A stretch of DNA of 64,000 nt, taken from positions 10,441,606 through 10,505,605 of the forward strand of contig OX463859.1 of assembly GCA_949825065.1 (NCBI GenBank). Direction: 5' to 3'. Of this stretch, positions 10,493-21,674 are shown one piece after another; within the stretch, counting starts at the first letter, position 1, and each line of letters opens with the position of its first letter. The DNA comes from Odontocerum albicorne (taxonomy: Eukaryota > Arthropoda > Insecta > Trichoptera > Odontoceridae). A model generated the notes under the pieces. The model was not told the origin of the DNA. It worked only from the letters and a program-made list of their open reading frames with translations, and ran no database searches. Made by a program: the position numbers and the translations under genes.

Positions 10493-11480
10493 ATACTAAA
10501 CGAATGCCAATACCCCGTGACGACTATAATAGAAGGTATAATACAAAGTGGGTTACTTGACGTTGGTGCCACCGAAGATGACTATTGAAACCAATTTGTG
10601 ATATGCATATCCTGTTGCATAAAGTGCATACAATGTGTCTATCAATAAACCTATATTTATCTATTTATTTAACATTCTACATGAAATTCTTAAACTATAT
10701 ACCTAATTGTTTTTATTTCTATTGTATTATGTAACAGTGCTTACATGTCAAAGTTAAATTATATTTATTGATATTTTTTAACCTTTTGTATGGAAACGGT
10801 CGGTAGATCGTTGAAATAAAATAATTAAATAAACAAATTCGATATAATTGCATTTATAAAATAAATTCTTTACATACGTTTAGCGCTGTAACAAGAATTT
10901 ATAAATAATTTAAAATTAAGTGGTATTTGAGTCCCGTTGGATTGCGAGGAATCGCATCTCATTTGTCTCTGCTGAGGTGCAGATATTTCGCGAGTTTGCC
11001 CTTTCCTCTTGCATCATTCATGGAGGAAACGCGAATATCTTTATTCGAAAACATCACACTCAAATTTCTCATACATTCCACAATCTCAAATCTTTGTGCA
11101 TTGTTCACATGCGGTATTAAGTATTTTTATATAAAATAAACACACCTTAAATTTTTGTCCCCAACTTGACAGCAGAAATAGGTGTCAGTGATATTTTTCC
11201 CTAGTTTCCTGCTTTTGTTTCGTTCATTTTTCAGATATTTCTCTCATATTATTTGCATAGTATCCAGAGTTGTGTTTGTATCCACAGTCTAAAGACACGG
11301 GCAGTAAAACGTTTTAAGAACAGTGAAAATCGTGTGATCTATGCTACTTTAACTACTAAGTAAGTTTTCTGCGCTTTTCTCACCAAATAAGTTTTTCTAA
11401 ACATATGTACATAGATAAAAGAAAGTGTCTTATCTCTTGATCGTCAACAACCATATTTATATTACGAGTATATTATTATT
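10493..11480. other. unassigned sequence with a small open frame
   Basis: Mostly A+T-rich. Around 10,920-11,140 two overlapping short frames exist over a G+C-richer patch (GAGGAATCGCATCTCATTTG and onward), and neither product resembles a family I know. A GTAAGTTTTCTGCG motif near 11,360 resembles family F. Confidence 0.35.
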
Positions 11481-11709
11481 TATAGTAGCCATTAATATTG
11501 TGGAGGTTTAAAGACATTGTAATTTGTTTTTATCAAACACTGTTTATTTCACTTTTTATAACGGAATAACCCTGCCGGTTTCAAGGATTTTACCTCATCT
11601 TCAATCTTGTATATGCTCCCTGATGATGAGGTGAAATCCTTGAAACCGGTAGGGTTATACCGTTATAAAAAGTGGAATAAACAGTGTTTGATAAAAACAA
11701 ATTACAACA
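11481..11709. mobile_element. SNAP-1 foldback element, copy 1
   Basis: Arms 11,518-11,603 and 11,624-11,706 are near-perfect reverse complements separated by about 20 bp. The unit (read on the plus strand from the centre) is CTGATGATGAGG...CCTTGAAACCGGTAGGG...CCGTTATAAAAAGTGGAA...CAGTGTTTGATAAAAAC. The left arm extends further out (GTGGAGGTTTAAAGACATTG). Half-copies occur at 23,856-23,990, and a copy with TSD at 26,789-26,945. The repeat type is consistent with a Penelope-like terminal repeat, but no PLE protein is present. Confidence 0.7.
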
Positions 11710-11739
11710 CCTTTCTATTCTTACTCAAATTATTATTTT

Positions 11740-11838
11740 TTAAATTGAATCTTCCATTAGTAGGTTCGAATCCCAAGTAGAGTGCCTTTGAGTAATCTTC
11801 TTTTTAAATGGCGATATTATGAACATTTTATCATTATT
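11740..11838 (+). repeat. family D dispersed repeat, copy 1
   Basis: Contains GGTTCGAATCCCAAGTAGAG...CCTTTGAGTAATCT...TTTAAATGGCGATATTA. Matches 17,465-17,560 and 27,250-27,350 (plus), and 28,680-28,755 and 42,035-42,130 (minus). One copy ends in TTA repeats, so it is probably a retroposon end. The GGTTCGAATCCC stretch looks like a Pol III box B. Confidence 0.5.
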
Positions 11839-11927
11839 AAAACTTGAGCGCTTTTAAGTCAAATTGGTCATATTGGTTCACCATTAATCACCATTTTATT
11901 GCATTACACATGCGTTGTATACATGAA

Positions 11928-12250
11928 ATAGACTGGGGTTATTTTTTGGGTACCATCTAGAATCTTGTCCGGCATTCCCAGGATAACAATATTAATATGC
12001 AATACAAATGCCATTAGAATGCATAGTAGAGGAAAACCTCGGAATGTAGGGTTAGATCAAATAAATGATATTTTAAAGAAGGAAATGTTAGAACTAAAAT
12101 AAATCGTAGGGGCTATATGAGAAGGTGTTTGGGTGTGGAAAAAAAGGAAATTAGTGTGTTGGAAGTGCAATACTTCCGTTATATATATAAAACAGACTGG
12201 GCTATTTTTTGGCAACATCCAGAATCTTGCCCGGAATCATCAGGATGGAA
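11928..12250 (+). mobile_element. LINE-C fragment between two copies of a 57-bp repeat
   Basis: The core 11,985-12,180 is LINE-C (TGCAATACAAATGCCATTAG...GGGTTAGATCAAATAAATG...GGGGCTATATGAGAAGGTG). It is bracketed by two copies of a short sequence (GACTGGGGTTATTTTTTGG...CCAGAATCTTG...CAGGAT) at 11,928-11,985 and 12,194-12,250, which suggests a local duplication. Confidence 0.5.
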
Positions 12251-12371
12251 GAAAAGCGCTGTAGCAACTAGTAGAGGTAATCATTATCACTAAACACATT
12301 ATCAGGTTTCTGTGAATATTTTTAAGCTCCACGTTTTAAGGTTTTAGATATACCAGTCTGATTTTCTTATT

Positions 12372-12490
12372 CAATTAATTATCAGTGCTACAACCCAGGA
12401 TATGGGTTTTCAATTAATTATCAGTGCTACAATCCAGGATATGGCTTTTCAATTAATTATATATCAGTGCTACAACCCAGGATACAGCCT
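12372..12490. repeat. 39-bp tandem repeat, 3 copies
   Basis: CAATTAATTATCAGTGCTAC begins at 12,372 and 12,411, and a variant begins at 12,450; each unit continues with AACCCAGGATATGG. The period is 39 bp. Confidence 0.88.
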
Positions 12491-12599
12491 TTAGGATCTT
12501 TTACCACTTATTTCTGTCTTCTCGAGCTTAATGCTCCCAGAGCGCCACAGTCCACGCTTATCCACTCGATCAATTTTAATGTTGCTGTGCACAATAGTA

Positions 12600-13165
12600 T
12601 TTTAGTGACATATAATGATGTACGTGAGTAGAAATAGGATGTGGAAAAAGCTGAGTAATTGGTGGAGAAACGCAACAACTCCGAAAAATACACTGAGTGA
12701 CAATCTACATGTAACAGAATACGGAATAAAATGGTTAGAGATGAATGTGGACTTATGTCGACGTGTTGAGTAAGATGAAGAATATCACTCTGAGATGGTT
12801 TGGGCACGTGAATCGAATGAATGGAGAAACATTTACCAAACAAATATGCAATACAAATGCCATTGGAAGGCAAGGTAAAGTAAATCTTGATTCGTCCCTG
12901 CTGGAATCCAGATTTTTTTAAATATGATTCCAGTTTGGTTAACACTTAGGGCCTATAAAAACGGCTTTCTGGTTGGTTAGAAGAGATTGCCACATGGCAA
13001 TAAACTCGCCAGGTAAAAAAAAAGTATAAACAAGGAAAGTATGGTTAGATCAAATATGATATTTTGACAGAAAGAAAGGTAAGAAGTAAAATAAATCGTA
13101 GGGGCTGTATGGGAAGGTGTTTGGATATAGAAAAATTGTAATTTGTGTGTCGAAATGGGACAGTC
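12600..13165 (+). mobile_element. LINE-C relic interrupted by SINE-1
   Basis: The left part (12,600-12,884) covers ACAGAATACGGAATAAAATG, then TCTGAGATGGTTTGGGCACG and AATACAAATGCCATTGGAAG. The right part (about 13,030-13,165) resumes with AGGAAAGTATGGTTAGATCA and GGGGCTGTATGGGAAGGTG. The two parts are contiguous in other LINE-C copies, so the intervening SINE came later. All frames are broken. Confidence 0.7.
12885..13029 (+). mobile_element. SINE-1, 5'-truncated, nested in LINE-C
   Basis: Starts within the head after box A (GATTCGTCCCTGCTGGAATC), then the body TGATTCCAGTTTGGTTAACACTT, then the tail TTTCTGGTTGGTTAGAAGAG...GGCAATAAACTCGCCAGG, and a short A run. The LINE-C sequence resumes directly afterwards. 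Confidence 0.75.
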
Positions 13166-13284
13166 ACTCAATCCATTCCATATGTCTACTCTAAGAGAGA
13201 AATGGCATAATGGTATATAATACAATATAACATGCAACACTTGAGGTGATTTGAACCAACTGATCCAATCTTCGTGAACGATCT

Positions 13285-13470
13285 TTGGTAGTATGTTTCC
13301 CTTCCAGTGTTAGAATGGTATTATGTTTCCCTTCGAGTGTTAGAATGGTAGTATGTTTCCCTTCGAGTGTTAGAATGGTATTATGTTTCCCTTCGAGTGT
13401 TAGAATGGTAGTATGTTTCCCTTCGAGTGTTAGAATGGTAGTATGTTTCCCTTCGAGTGTTAGAATGCTG
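13285..13470. repeat. 30-bp minisatellite, 6 copies
   Basis: Unit GTATGTTTCCCTTCGAGTGT plus TAGAATGGTA. Units alternate between GTAGTA and GTATTA, hinting at a 60-bp pair. Because 30 is a multiple of three it keeps frames open on both strands, but there is no sign that these are genes. Confidence 0.95.
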
Positions 13471-13479
13471 AGAACGTAG

Positions 13480-14289
13480 ATAGATATCTTCAAAAAGAGG
13501 TCAATATTTAAGATATGGTTCTATGGACCCGCACCAACGATGAAGTGACTTGCCACTGAATGACACTATAAAATAAATATAGACGTCATCTTGTGTGAGA
13601 AAATAGTTTTATTAAATTAATCAAGATTTTGATATTTCAATAATTTCTAACATAATTGATAAATTTCCACTGTATTAAACTAACTAAGTATGAGTGTTTC
13701 AAAATCGACCCCAGCATGTGCAAAATCGATACAAAATAAGAGAAAAAATCGCACACGATCGAACGAACAGGCCCGCATACCGCCCGAGCCCGGGGTGCAT
13801 AGGTTAGGTTACACAGGGTCGGGTTCGGCACACACGAGCGTGCCATTTATTAATTTTCGAAAAACTGTGAGCAGAATGAATTAAAAAATGTAAAATGGTA
13901 TTTTTCCCTCTTAATTTTCTATTTTTGAGGACCAAGTGGAGATTTTATATGAAATTTTATTATTTACTATTGTAGTAAAAATACATGATTTAATTCTGAC
14001 AAAATACACATTTTAAATGTTGAAATAATGTGTGTGGTGTTTAAATATTCAATAATACCTATGAAAATTTCAATTTCAAATAACACCTTAGACAATTTCA
14101 ATTTCAAATATCGTTAATGTTTTGATTCCGACTAATATCTTAAAAAATTAAAATTTCAAATAATATAACATAAGATAAATAATTCGATTCAAGGGAAATT
14201 TTTATATAGCTAACTCAGAACTCGAATCCACTGTTACAAAACAAATCATGTCTGGCAGCTATAGCGGTATCCGAACGAACCATGTGCAA
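13480..14289. other. unassigned sequence with a G+C-rich island
   Basis: At about 13,750-13,850 the composition rises sharply (CCCGCATACCGCCCGAGCC, then GGTCGGGTTCGGCACACACG). A 64-codon frame spans 13,690-13,884, but its product is unlike any family I know. The island could be a regulatory or exonic remnant. The rest is A+T-rich. Confidence 0.35.
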
Positions 14290-14462
14290 CACTTTATTTG
14301 TATAATATAAAGTACATGTCAAAATATGAGACCTTAAGTTCAAGCTGAACTAAAAACTTTTTTAGCTTTAATTTGAGTAACAATTGAGATCCAGTGGGAA
14401 CCAAACCCACAACTTGCGGTTCAGATGACAGGCATCTTAGCAACTAGGCCACGGAGGTCGCC
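14290..14462 (-). mobile_element. SINE-1, reverse strand
   Basis: On the minus strand the head reads GACCTCCGTGGCCTAGTTGC with box A intact and a box B-like TGGGTTTGGTTCCCA. It is followed by a diverged body (TTTTAGTTCAGCTTGAACTTAAGG). The 3' tail is poorly preserved. Confidence 0.65.
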
Positions 14463-14714
14463 GTGACTGATAAACAGTGATTATTAGAAATGGAAGACGT
14501 CGACTTTAGAAGAACTTATATTTAGATTTTTTTTTATTAATTTAATAAAATTTACCCTAAAAGAAATTCGTTAGTATTATACTTTTATTTAATGAAGCAA
14601 AAATACACTATTGGTTATTTTTTCAACAAAACCATGTAAAATGTATGTTGAATACGATAGTTAACATAAGTACTGTGGAGTGTGGAGGCAGAATAATTCT
14701 AGTCAAACTTGATA

Positions 14715-15224
14715 CCTAGCCAGTGGACACAATATTGATTGAGATATACATGCCAACTTCTAGTCACGATGAACATGAAATTGAGGTGATGTATGAAGAC
14801 ATACAAAACTATTAGATGAAACAAAGGCCGAGGATAACGTTGTACTATTGGGAGACTGGATGCAGTGGTTGGTGAGGAGAGAAAAGGAAATGTCGCTGGC
14901 CCATTTGGTTTGGGTGTTAGAAATGAAAGAGGAAACCGATTGATTGAATTTTGCACAAGAAATAAATTGTTCATAGACACATGGTTCCTGCATCATTACA
15001 GATGCCGATATACTTGGAAGGCTCCAGGAGATAGATACAAATCGCAGATAGACTATATTATTACTCGAGAACGCTACAGAAACGAAATAAAATACTGTAG
15101 AAATTATGCAAGCCCTGATATAGACAGCGATCACAATATGGTGATAGCAGAGAGCGCACTCAAATACAAGAAACTTAAAAAGGAGAATAGAAATAAACGG
15201 AGTATTAAACTGATGCTTCAGTAG
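14715..15224 (+). pseudogene. LINE-I endonuclease (APE-type) fragment
   Basis: Begins in broken frames with IEIYMPTSSHDEHEIEVMYE, and then has an open frame from 14,865. Visible motifs are RNERGNRLIEFC, YTWKAPGDRYKSQIDYI and the catalytic SDHN block (DIDSDHNMVIAE), which ends the endonuclease domain. The catalytic GDWN region is split by a frameshift near 14,855. Confidence 0.82.
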
Positions 15225-15227
15225 AAG

Positions 15228-16825
15228 CAGAAGCGGATGTAGAAAATAATGGAGATGCTATTCTGAGATGTGAATTTGATAATGCTATCTTAAGATTGAA
15301 GGACAACAAAGCACCTGGAATAGACAATATCCTATCGGAACTGCTTAAATGTGCAGGCAGCGGTACACTTGACACACTATACAGACTTGTCTGCAGAATA
15401 TATGACACGGGAGAAAAAACCTAACGATTTTACCAAATGCCTAATAAAAATATTACCAAAGAAACCCGGCACAACTAAATGGGAGCAATATAGGACCTTG
15501 AGTCTGATATCGCATGCATCGAAGATACTGACAAATATAATTATGAAAAGAGCGGAAAGGAAAATTGAAAATGTGCCGTCGGAAGATCAATTTGGCTTGA
15601 GAAGAGGAACAGGCACAAGATACGCAATTCTGAGTCTGAGACTTATACTGGTAAAGAGAATAAAGAAAGGCATACATAGCTTTTATAGACCTACATAGCT
15701 TTTATTGACCTAGAAAAGGCTTTTGACAGGGTAGACCAACACATACATAGCTTTTATAGACCTAGAAAAGGCTTTTGACAGGGTAGACTGGAGACAGCTT
15801 TTTAAAGTGCTTAATATGATAGGGCTGACCTTCAAAGATAGACGAGCAATATGGAGCTTATATAGAAATGAAACCGCTGTGATATTATATGGAGACAGCA
15901 GTGCTGAGGCTAGTATTAGTTAGGGAGTGAGACAGGGATGCTCGATGTCACCGACATTGTTCAATTGTTATATACAGCAGGCTATCGACGAGATGAGGGA
16001 GGAGATGAGAGATTGGCCCGGCGTGAGGATCCAGGGGAGAAATATTGACATGATAAGGTATGCCGACGATATTGCACTGCTTGCGGAGATGGAACAGGAA
16101 TTGAACGAGGCCTTAAGAAAGATGGAAAATGTTTTGTCATCCAATTACAATATGAAAATAAACAAAGACAAAACAAAATGTTTGGTTGCTGGAAGAGAGG
16201 AGGTGGCCGTGAGTGTTGTTCTGGGTGGCGTCAGTGTTGAGCAAGTGAGGGAATTTGTTTACTTAGGCAGCAGAGTATCCCAAGATGACCGATCAAACGC
16301 AGAAATAATAAGTAGGGTCCAACAGGCAAGAGTTGCTTTTAACAAGAAATCCAAGATATTTGAATCTCCTAACATTGATATCAATGTTAGGAAGAATTTA
16401 GTGAAAACTCTTATCTGGAGTGTGCTGCTGTATGGCTGCGAAACGTGAACCATCAGCCAGAGCGAGTCCGAGCGTCTGGCTGCCTTTGAGATGTGGTGCT
16501 ACAGGCGCATGGCCAGGGTCCATTGGTCAGATCACATCCGAAACGACGAGGTATTGAGCGGGGTTGGAGAAACAAGGTGACTCCTAAATAGAGTTGCCCA
16601 ACAACGATCCAGTTGGATAGGCCATAACATCAGGCACCCCGGTCTGATCCTAACCATCGTCGAGGGAATGATTGAGGGCAATAACTATAGAGGCCACCCT
16701 AGATATAGCTACATGGACCGGGTGATCCGGGATGTGCGATGTGGCAGCTACCAGGAGATGAAGAGACGGGCGGATGACAGAGATGAGTGGAGTGATCGAG
16801 TACTTGGTGCAAACCAATTCTAGGA
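15228..16825 (+). pseudogene. LINE-I reverse transcriptase, broken
   Basis: Blocks in order: LKDNKAPGIDNILSELLKC (15,297-15,350), PKKPGTTKWEQYRTLSLIS and EDQFGLRRGTGTR (open 15,351-15,698), FIDLEKAFDRVDW (15,760-15,790), GVRQGCSMSPTLFNCYI (from 15,927) and the catalytic RYADDIALLAE (YADD at 16,059-16,070). YLGSRVSQDD and LLYGCET then run into an in-frame TGA at 16,447, where relatives have Trp. Downstream are MWCYRRMARVHWSDHIRN and SWIGHNIRH. Several frameshifts and one premature stop rule out function. Confidence 0.85.
15691..15790 (+). repeat. internal tandem duplication in LINE-I
   Basis: CATAGCTTTTATAGACCTA occurs at about 15,675, 15,691 (variant) and 15,746, and GAAAAGGCTTTTGACAGGGT at 15,713 and 15,765. 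The duplicated block of about 50-55 bp is nearly identical, so it arose after the insertion. Confidence 0.85.
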
Positions 16826-17270
16826 TTGTAACCCTGAAAAAAAAGTATTGTTTTTCCCTTTCTTTTTTAAAATTGTTTTCTTCATGAAGAACATGTTTTA
16901 ACTTCACAAATCAATACGTCCAATCGAGTATATTCCAATCAAAAAACATATGTAAGTGAAAAACGCCTTTTAATAATATCGCATTGAAATAAAAGTATTT
17001 TTCAATGACTAACAGGAATAATCATTTTCATCAATTAAACTTAATTTACATTATTCTTTAAAAATTCCTTCTACTAGACCCATTTTTATACCTCAATCAC
17101 TTTTCGCTTCAATCATGATTTAATTAATTATTCATAATTTTTTTTATTTATTTTCTCATTTCAATTGATATTTCATTTGTCTTAAATATATAGGTAGCGT
17201 AAGCAGCTTTAGGAAGTCTTTGAAGACAATCCTTTTCGGGATGTCTTATCAAAATTTATTATTGAAGATG
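16826..17270. other. unassigned A+T-rich sequence
   Basis: After the LINE-I end, only T-rich and A-rich DNA without recognisable features. Confidence 0.5.
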
Positions 17271-17271
17271 A

Positions 17272-17400
17272 ACACCACACTCCACCTAAAGCAAAATGTG
17301 TTCCTATCACATATTGGAAGATCTATAAAGGTTTCTTTGTAGTTCATTTTCCCTTGGTAAGTTTTCTGCTGTTTTCTTAACATATGCAGATGCAGGAAAG
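17272..17400 (+). repeat. family F dispersed repeat, copy 1
   Basis: Holds CCACCTAAAGCAAAATGTGT, AAGATCTATAAAGGTTTCTT, TGTAGTTCATTTTCCCTTGG and TAAGTTTTCTGC. The same blocks in the same order occur on the minus strand at 42,245-42,345. It is probably an old mobile element of unknown type. Confidence 0.5.
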
Positions 17401-17464
17401 TTCTTTATCTAACCGTATAGGTCGTAGTCATCACCTTCTTATCGTTATATTCAATATGTTTTTT

Positions 17465-17625
17465 TAGTCTATCAATAATACTGGGTTTGAATTTCGAGTA
17501 AGAGCGCCCTTGAGGAGAGTCTGCTTTCTAAATAGCCTTACATAAATTATCCCTTTCGTTTTTCTTTGATTGATAATATCTCACATTTATTTTAATTTTA
17601 TAACTATGTACCTTCTTTTATCGAC
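17465..17625 (+). repeat. family D repeat followed by LINE-A 3' UTR piece
   Basis: 17,465-17,560 matches family D (GAGTAAGAGCGCCCTTGAGG, GAGTCTGCTTTCTAAAT). 17,562-17,625 carries TTTCTTTGATTGATAATATC and CTATGTACC, from the LINE-A 3' UTR. Confidence 0.5.
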
Positions 17626-18175
17626 CAATAAAAAAGATAACAAGAGCAATACTAAAATTACAATTTTGAGTGCATATGAATATAAATACAACTTGTAACA
17701 ATTGTTTCATTTACATGAATCGTATACTGAAAAATATCAAAAAGTAGTACGCACATACATACCACCTATCAAACATAAAATAAAAACATGAGATACGCCA
17801 AGGCTTAGGTAATCAAAGAACCTAACATGCAAAATAAAGAAACAAACGGTAATCTATGAATATAACAACAAAAATATGTGTGCGGATAACAAATTCAATA
17901 AAATACATAAAAGAAAAGACAAACGCACATCGAAACTTTAATGTATTTACATATTATATGGTATTTCGAAAAGTTTGAGAGAAACAAAGTCAACCAAAAT
18001 AAAGAGAGAGAAAATACATTCAACGTAAGTTACGCCATGGCGTCGGATTTATGGTTCAGACAAACAACAACGCTTTATAAGAGAACTTAAAAAGGCATTA
18101 AGACTGTCATACTACGAGTATATTAAATTATGACTTTTGACAAATAAATATTTTTTTGCACTACGTAATTTTTTT
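17626..18175. other. unassigned A+T-rich sequence
   Basis: No genes or repeats placed. Only a TACGAGTA octamer at 18,113 stands out. Confidence 0.45.
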
Positions 18176-18177
18176 TT

Positions 18178-18262
18178 ATGTCTTGTTGGTTGGAAGTTAT
18201 TGTCAACTGGCAATAATCACATTAAATTGTTATACAATTTAACGTAAAATAAATAAAAACTT
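18178..18262 (+). mobile_element. LINE-A/SINE-1 type tail
   Basis: TGTCTTGTTGGTTGGAAG...AACTGGCAATAATCACATTA, ending AAAATAAATAAAAAC. It could be a severely truncated LINE-A or SINE-1; no part upstream decides between them. Confidence 0.6.
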
Positions 18263-18424
18263 TATCTTTTGTTTTATAATTATCACTGTGATATTTAAAG
18301 AACACTAAAATATCGTTTATTTAAAATTGCAAAAAAAAATTCTCATACTTGTATAAAATACAAAATTAAAAAAAATTTTTTTTTCTAAGTCTGCCCCTGT
18401 TTTGATAAATGGCTTCTACATCAA

Positions 18425-18655
18425 TATTTATGTTCGGGGCGCTTGCTGCACGGGCCGGCGTGTAATGTCTTTATTGTGGTACTGTTAAACGGCTACACCG
18501 ATCTCGTTATATTACCTCTAAGATATAAGGCAACGCTGCGCGCTGTCCGGCGACGGCCCTGCTGGCCAGGAGCGGGCTGGACGCTCAAAGGTGAACAGAC
18601 AAGAAGTTATAAAATTATAGAGCCAAAGTGTTTAGTTAATTTTATCTGACCGCTT
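18425..18655. other. G+C-rich island, unknown
   Basis: A sharp compositional break (GGGCCGGCGTG, CGCTGCGCGCTGTCCGGCGA, GCTGGCCAGGAGCGGGC) inside A+T-rich DNA. A 68-codon frame (18,443-18,649) covers it but is not recognisable. It could be an exon, a promoter-proximal element or an old repeat. Confidence 0.3.
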
Positions 18656-18959
18656 TGTAGAAGGCTAATGTAATTATTTTTAAATTTACATACAATAGTC
18701 CTCAAAAGGGATAATAAGTTTTCTTATACAACTAAATAATTCTTAGCTGAATTATTTCAACAGTAGCGTTTGTTCCAAGATATTGTAACGGATAATGGGG
18801 AAGTCCCTCGTAGATCTACTAAAAAACCATAGAAATCTGAAAAACCTTGAATACAGAACCCTATCAAAGGAAAATATACCTTTAGATTGAGCTGTATTGT
18901 CTGGGAAACGTACAAATACCAAAATTCCATTATGTCATGTAGCATAAGAGCATCGCTTT

Positions 18960-19505
18960 TGACGACTATTATGTATATATTCTTACCCATTGCAGTTGGT
19001 TGTGCAGTTATAAAGGGTAGTCCTGTAGCGTCTCTCTCTTGGTCAGTCTAACGCATTAGAACACTTCTTCTTGTACGTAATTTTTCTACGCTTCCAGTCA
19101 CCACAAGTTTTTCTAACCTGTCTTATTGATTACGAGTAATGTTTCCACAAAATCGGAAGATTCGTCATTGACATATTGTCAACAACCTGTCGGTGACTTT
19201 CAGTTATTAGAGAATGGAGATATCAGTTTGCGTTGGCGTCTGAGAAATTCAAAACATGTTTCTCCAGTACCACATTTCCAATGCATTCTATGTCTTTCGC
19301 TTGCTCTCAAAGTCCACGTTTCTACGCTGTGCATTAATATTGCGAAAACTAGAAACTTAACTAAATACATTTTTGTCTTGTTGCTGATAGTTCTGCTTTT
19401 CCATGTATTTACCAGCTTTAACATCGCATTCTTCGCAATTCTGGGTTATTTTCTTAATTGTTGGTTAAACTCGAGATTTAGTAAATAAAGTCAATTACCA
19501 CATCT
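18960..19505 (-). pseudogene. LINE-H reverse transcriptase relic
   Basis: On the minus strand, 19,200-19,424 is open and reads LKLVNTWKSRTISNKTKMYL and FAILMHSVETWTLRASE, the post-palm block of RTE/'CFDP2-like' LINEs. Further along the minus strand come LEKLVVTGSVEK and RDATGLPFITAQPTAMG, the family's tail. Stops and frameshifts separate the blocks. Confidence 0.72.
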
Positions 19506-19639
19506 AGATTATGATTCACATTATTTGGAAGTAGTTTATTACTGCGGCTTATTATCATTAACTTATTATTTTTATCAGAAATAAGGATTCCAAAAAGGTG
19601 TTCCAAGGTTATTCACGTTTACCCCTAATAATTATATTT

Positions 19640-20060
19640 CTTATTCTGTTATACATCGATACATCACATATTCTTCACAGTGTACGTATTCTTATCTCAT
19701 CGCGGTTTTTTATTTACGTTGTCCTTTACTGTAAATATCGTTAGACTCACCAGCTACCAGCTACCAGCTTGCACTCGCATTTAATTATTTCAAAAATATA
19801 CTTCAAAATCATTAAACATATTTCTCTTTATAGGATTGGAACATCGTGTTGTTCCTTCTTCCTATTTTGTTTCTCTAACCCTTCCATCTTCGAGTCATTG
19901 TTATATGTATACGATCAAGCCATTACCCTGTTGAGGAAAGCAGAGAGGAGAGAGCGCCAGACTTTCCTATCTCAATACATATAATTTGTCTCTTCCACAT
20001 CTATACACTTCTTCATACAACTCTTATGATTGCAAGACACTACTGATGTTAAAAAAGGTT
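19640..20060 (-). mobile_element. probable LINE-C relic, reverse strand
   Basis: Antisense landmarks are TTCTTATTCTGTTATACAT near 19,640 (CLINE-C 'MYDRIRNE' region in antisense), CTTCACAGTGTACGTATTC, and GCAGAGAGGAGAGAGCGCCA near 19,940 (the 3' coding end). Other parts are not alignable by eye. Confidence 0.4.
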
Positions 20061-20114
20061 TTTTATTCCGTTAGTTAAGCCTATAAACATTGTAAATTCT
20101 CAACCAGTTATTGG

Positions 20115-20220
20115 ATCAACTACGTAACTCCAATCTGGTTGGTTGGAAGAAATCACTATAGGGAAATAAACCTACTGATTGTACATTTGTTTAATGTAGT
20201 GCCAAAAAAATAAATAAAGG
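20115..20220 (+). mobile_element. LINE-A/SINE-1 type tail
   Basis: TCTGGTTGGTTGGAAGAAAT...GGGAAATAAACCTACTGATT, ending AAATAAATAAA. The upstream AACTACGTAACTCC resembles the LINE-A 'CCATGTAACT' position. Confidence 0.6.
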
Positions 20221-20299
20221 GAAATGAAGATAACTAAATTTATTATAGCTTTCTATTTACTTGAATAAAAAAAATAATTAAATCTCAAATGAAAAAATG

Positions 20300-20650
20300 T
20301 TTAGAATTGTGGAAATGTAAAATATATGAAGAAGAATGAATATGAACTTAAGGTTGACTTATTGAGTACGATGGTTAAGAACACTCTTAGATGGTTTGGA
20401 CATGTAGAACAAATCAATGAAGAAAGGCTAACAAAGCTAATATACATTACAAATGTGAATGAAAGGCGTGGTAGTGGAAGACCGAGTAAAGCATGGTTGG
20501 ATCAAATATATTATGTATATTTTGAGAAAACGAAATGTTAAAAGTTTAAAAAATCTTAGAAGTTGTATGAGAAAGTGTATGCATGTAGAAATGTGTGTGT
20601 CAAAATAGAAAAGTCTAGCGCACTGCCTTCTCCACCTACTCCGACAGGAA
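20300..20650 (+). pseudogene. LINE-C reverse transcriptase C-terminus
   Basis: One of the better LINE-C copies. An open frame at 20,326-20,541 reads NEYELKVDLLSTMVKNTLRW, FGHVEQINEERLTKLIYITN and RRGSGRPSKAWLDQIYY, the standard C-terminus of a lepidopteran LINE family. It then shifts frame. 5'-truncated. Confidence 0.8.
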
Positions 20651-20659
20651 AACGACATG

Positions 20660-21670
20660 ATGGTACGAATGAACGAGATTGTAGTTATAAATCAAAATAT
20701 AAAAAATTCGTTACAAAAATATCACTGTGTAGAAACAACATCCTGTATATAACATACAACACACAAATAATACTATTTTTATTATTTTCTCCTTCAAATT
20801 TCCGAACAAAGGAAACAGCAAAGCATCCACATCTTTATCCAGCCTCTATTGAAACACTACATAAATAAAATATCACCGGAGCTATCACGATTTGAACCCA
20901 GAGCCGCCATCTAGAAGTGAGCATTAATAATACGAATTGTTCTTGCACAACTGGCCTGGGTATGCGGCCAATTTGAATATTTACTGTCTCCCGTGAATAA
21001 TTACTCCATGTTTGGTGCCTTAACTATGTGAAAGGAGGTATTTATTGTTGTTCCAAGAACTGCCTGTTTTTCGTTTTGTAGCTTCTGGATTTAGAGTTTT
21101 TTTCTTATTGAAATAAGTTTTTGCGACAGCGGGATCCAATCTCTGGTGTTTGGTTACAAAAGCTTTTAACATTCTGTATCCCGATCTCGTATTTTAGCTC
21201 GTATAACTTGATCAACTAAATTTGCGTTGAGTTCTGATCCCGTGCTTCAACGTGATTTATATATCTTCCAAAATGGACAAATTATTGACTATGTCTAGTA
21301 AATATCTTTGTAAACAATTCTATCTATAAACAATAGTTTCCCGATTTCTTATTCATGACTTCTAATATGGACAATAAAAACCTAGATAATGAAAATACTC
21401 GTATGCATAAATTCTGAAGTTTTATCATTAATGTGCAGTGAAGTGTCAAATCTTGAAGATTTTAACATATTAATCTACAGCCAGCTATAGTCTCCACGTC
21501 CATATAAAGAATTTGCAGGATCTTCAAAATAGGTTGTCCAAGAACGTATCTAAATATGTGTTGCTGTGTATTCCACCAACTAATAAAAAGGAAAATCTTT
21601 GCAGAACTTTCAATATCGTAAACTCTTGTGGTATCGAAAGGTAGAGGATAGTTATTTATCTAACATTTTA
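20660..21670. other. unassigned sequence
   Basis: No gene or placed repeat. Slightly higher complexity at 20,880-21,000 and 21,120-21,250 without recognisable coding content. Confidence 0.4.
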
Positions 21671-21674
21671 TTGT

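Larger units (their letters stand above)
14690..16825 (+). mobile_element. long LINE relic with endonuclease and RT (LINE-I)
   Basis: The largest retrotransposon remnant, about 2.1 kb. In order it holds part of an APE-type endonuclease, RT fingers, the RT palm with YADD, and the C-terminal region ending ADDRDEWSDRVLGANQF* near 16,823. The 5' part of the endonuclease and the 5' UTR are absent. Frameshifts, stops and an internal duplication make it dead. It is an RTE-like 'craniofacial development protein 2-like' type element, from the EN and C-terminal blocks. Confidence 0.85.

Noticed and set aside
13191..13493. Repeat-containing protein with ILTLEGKHTT units
   Set aside because: The 30-bp minisatellite keeps frames open on both strands; no start context, no homology.
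13795..13815. Insect telomere repeat (TTAGG)n
   Set aside because: Only two adjacent GGTTA-type units inside a G+C-rich island.
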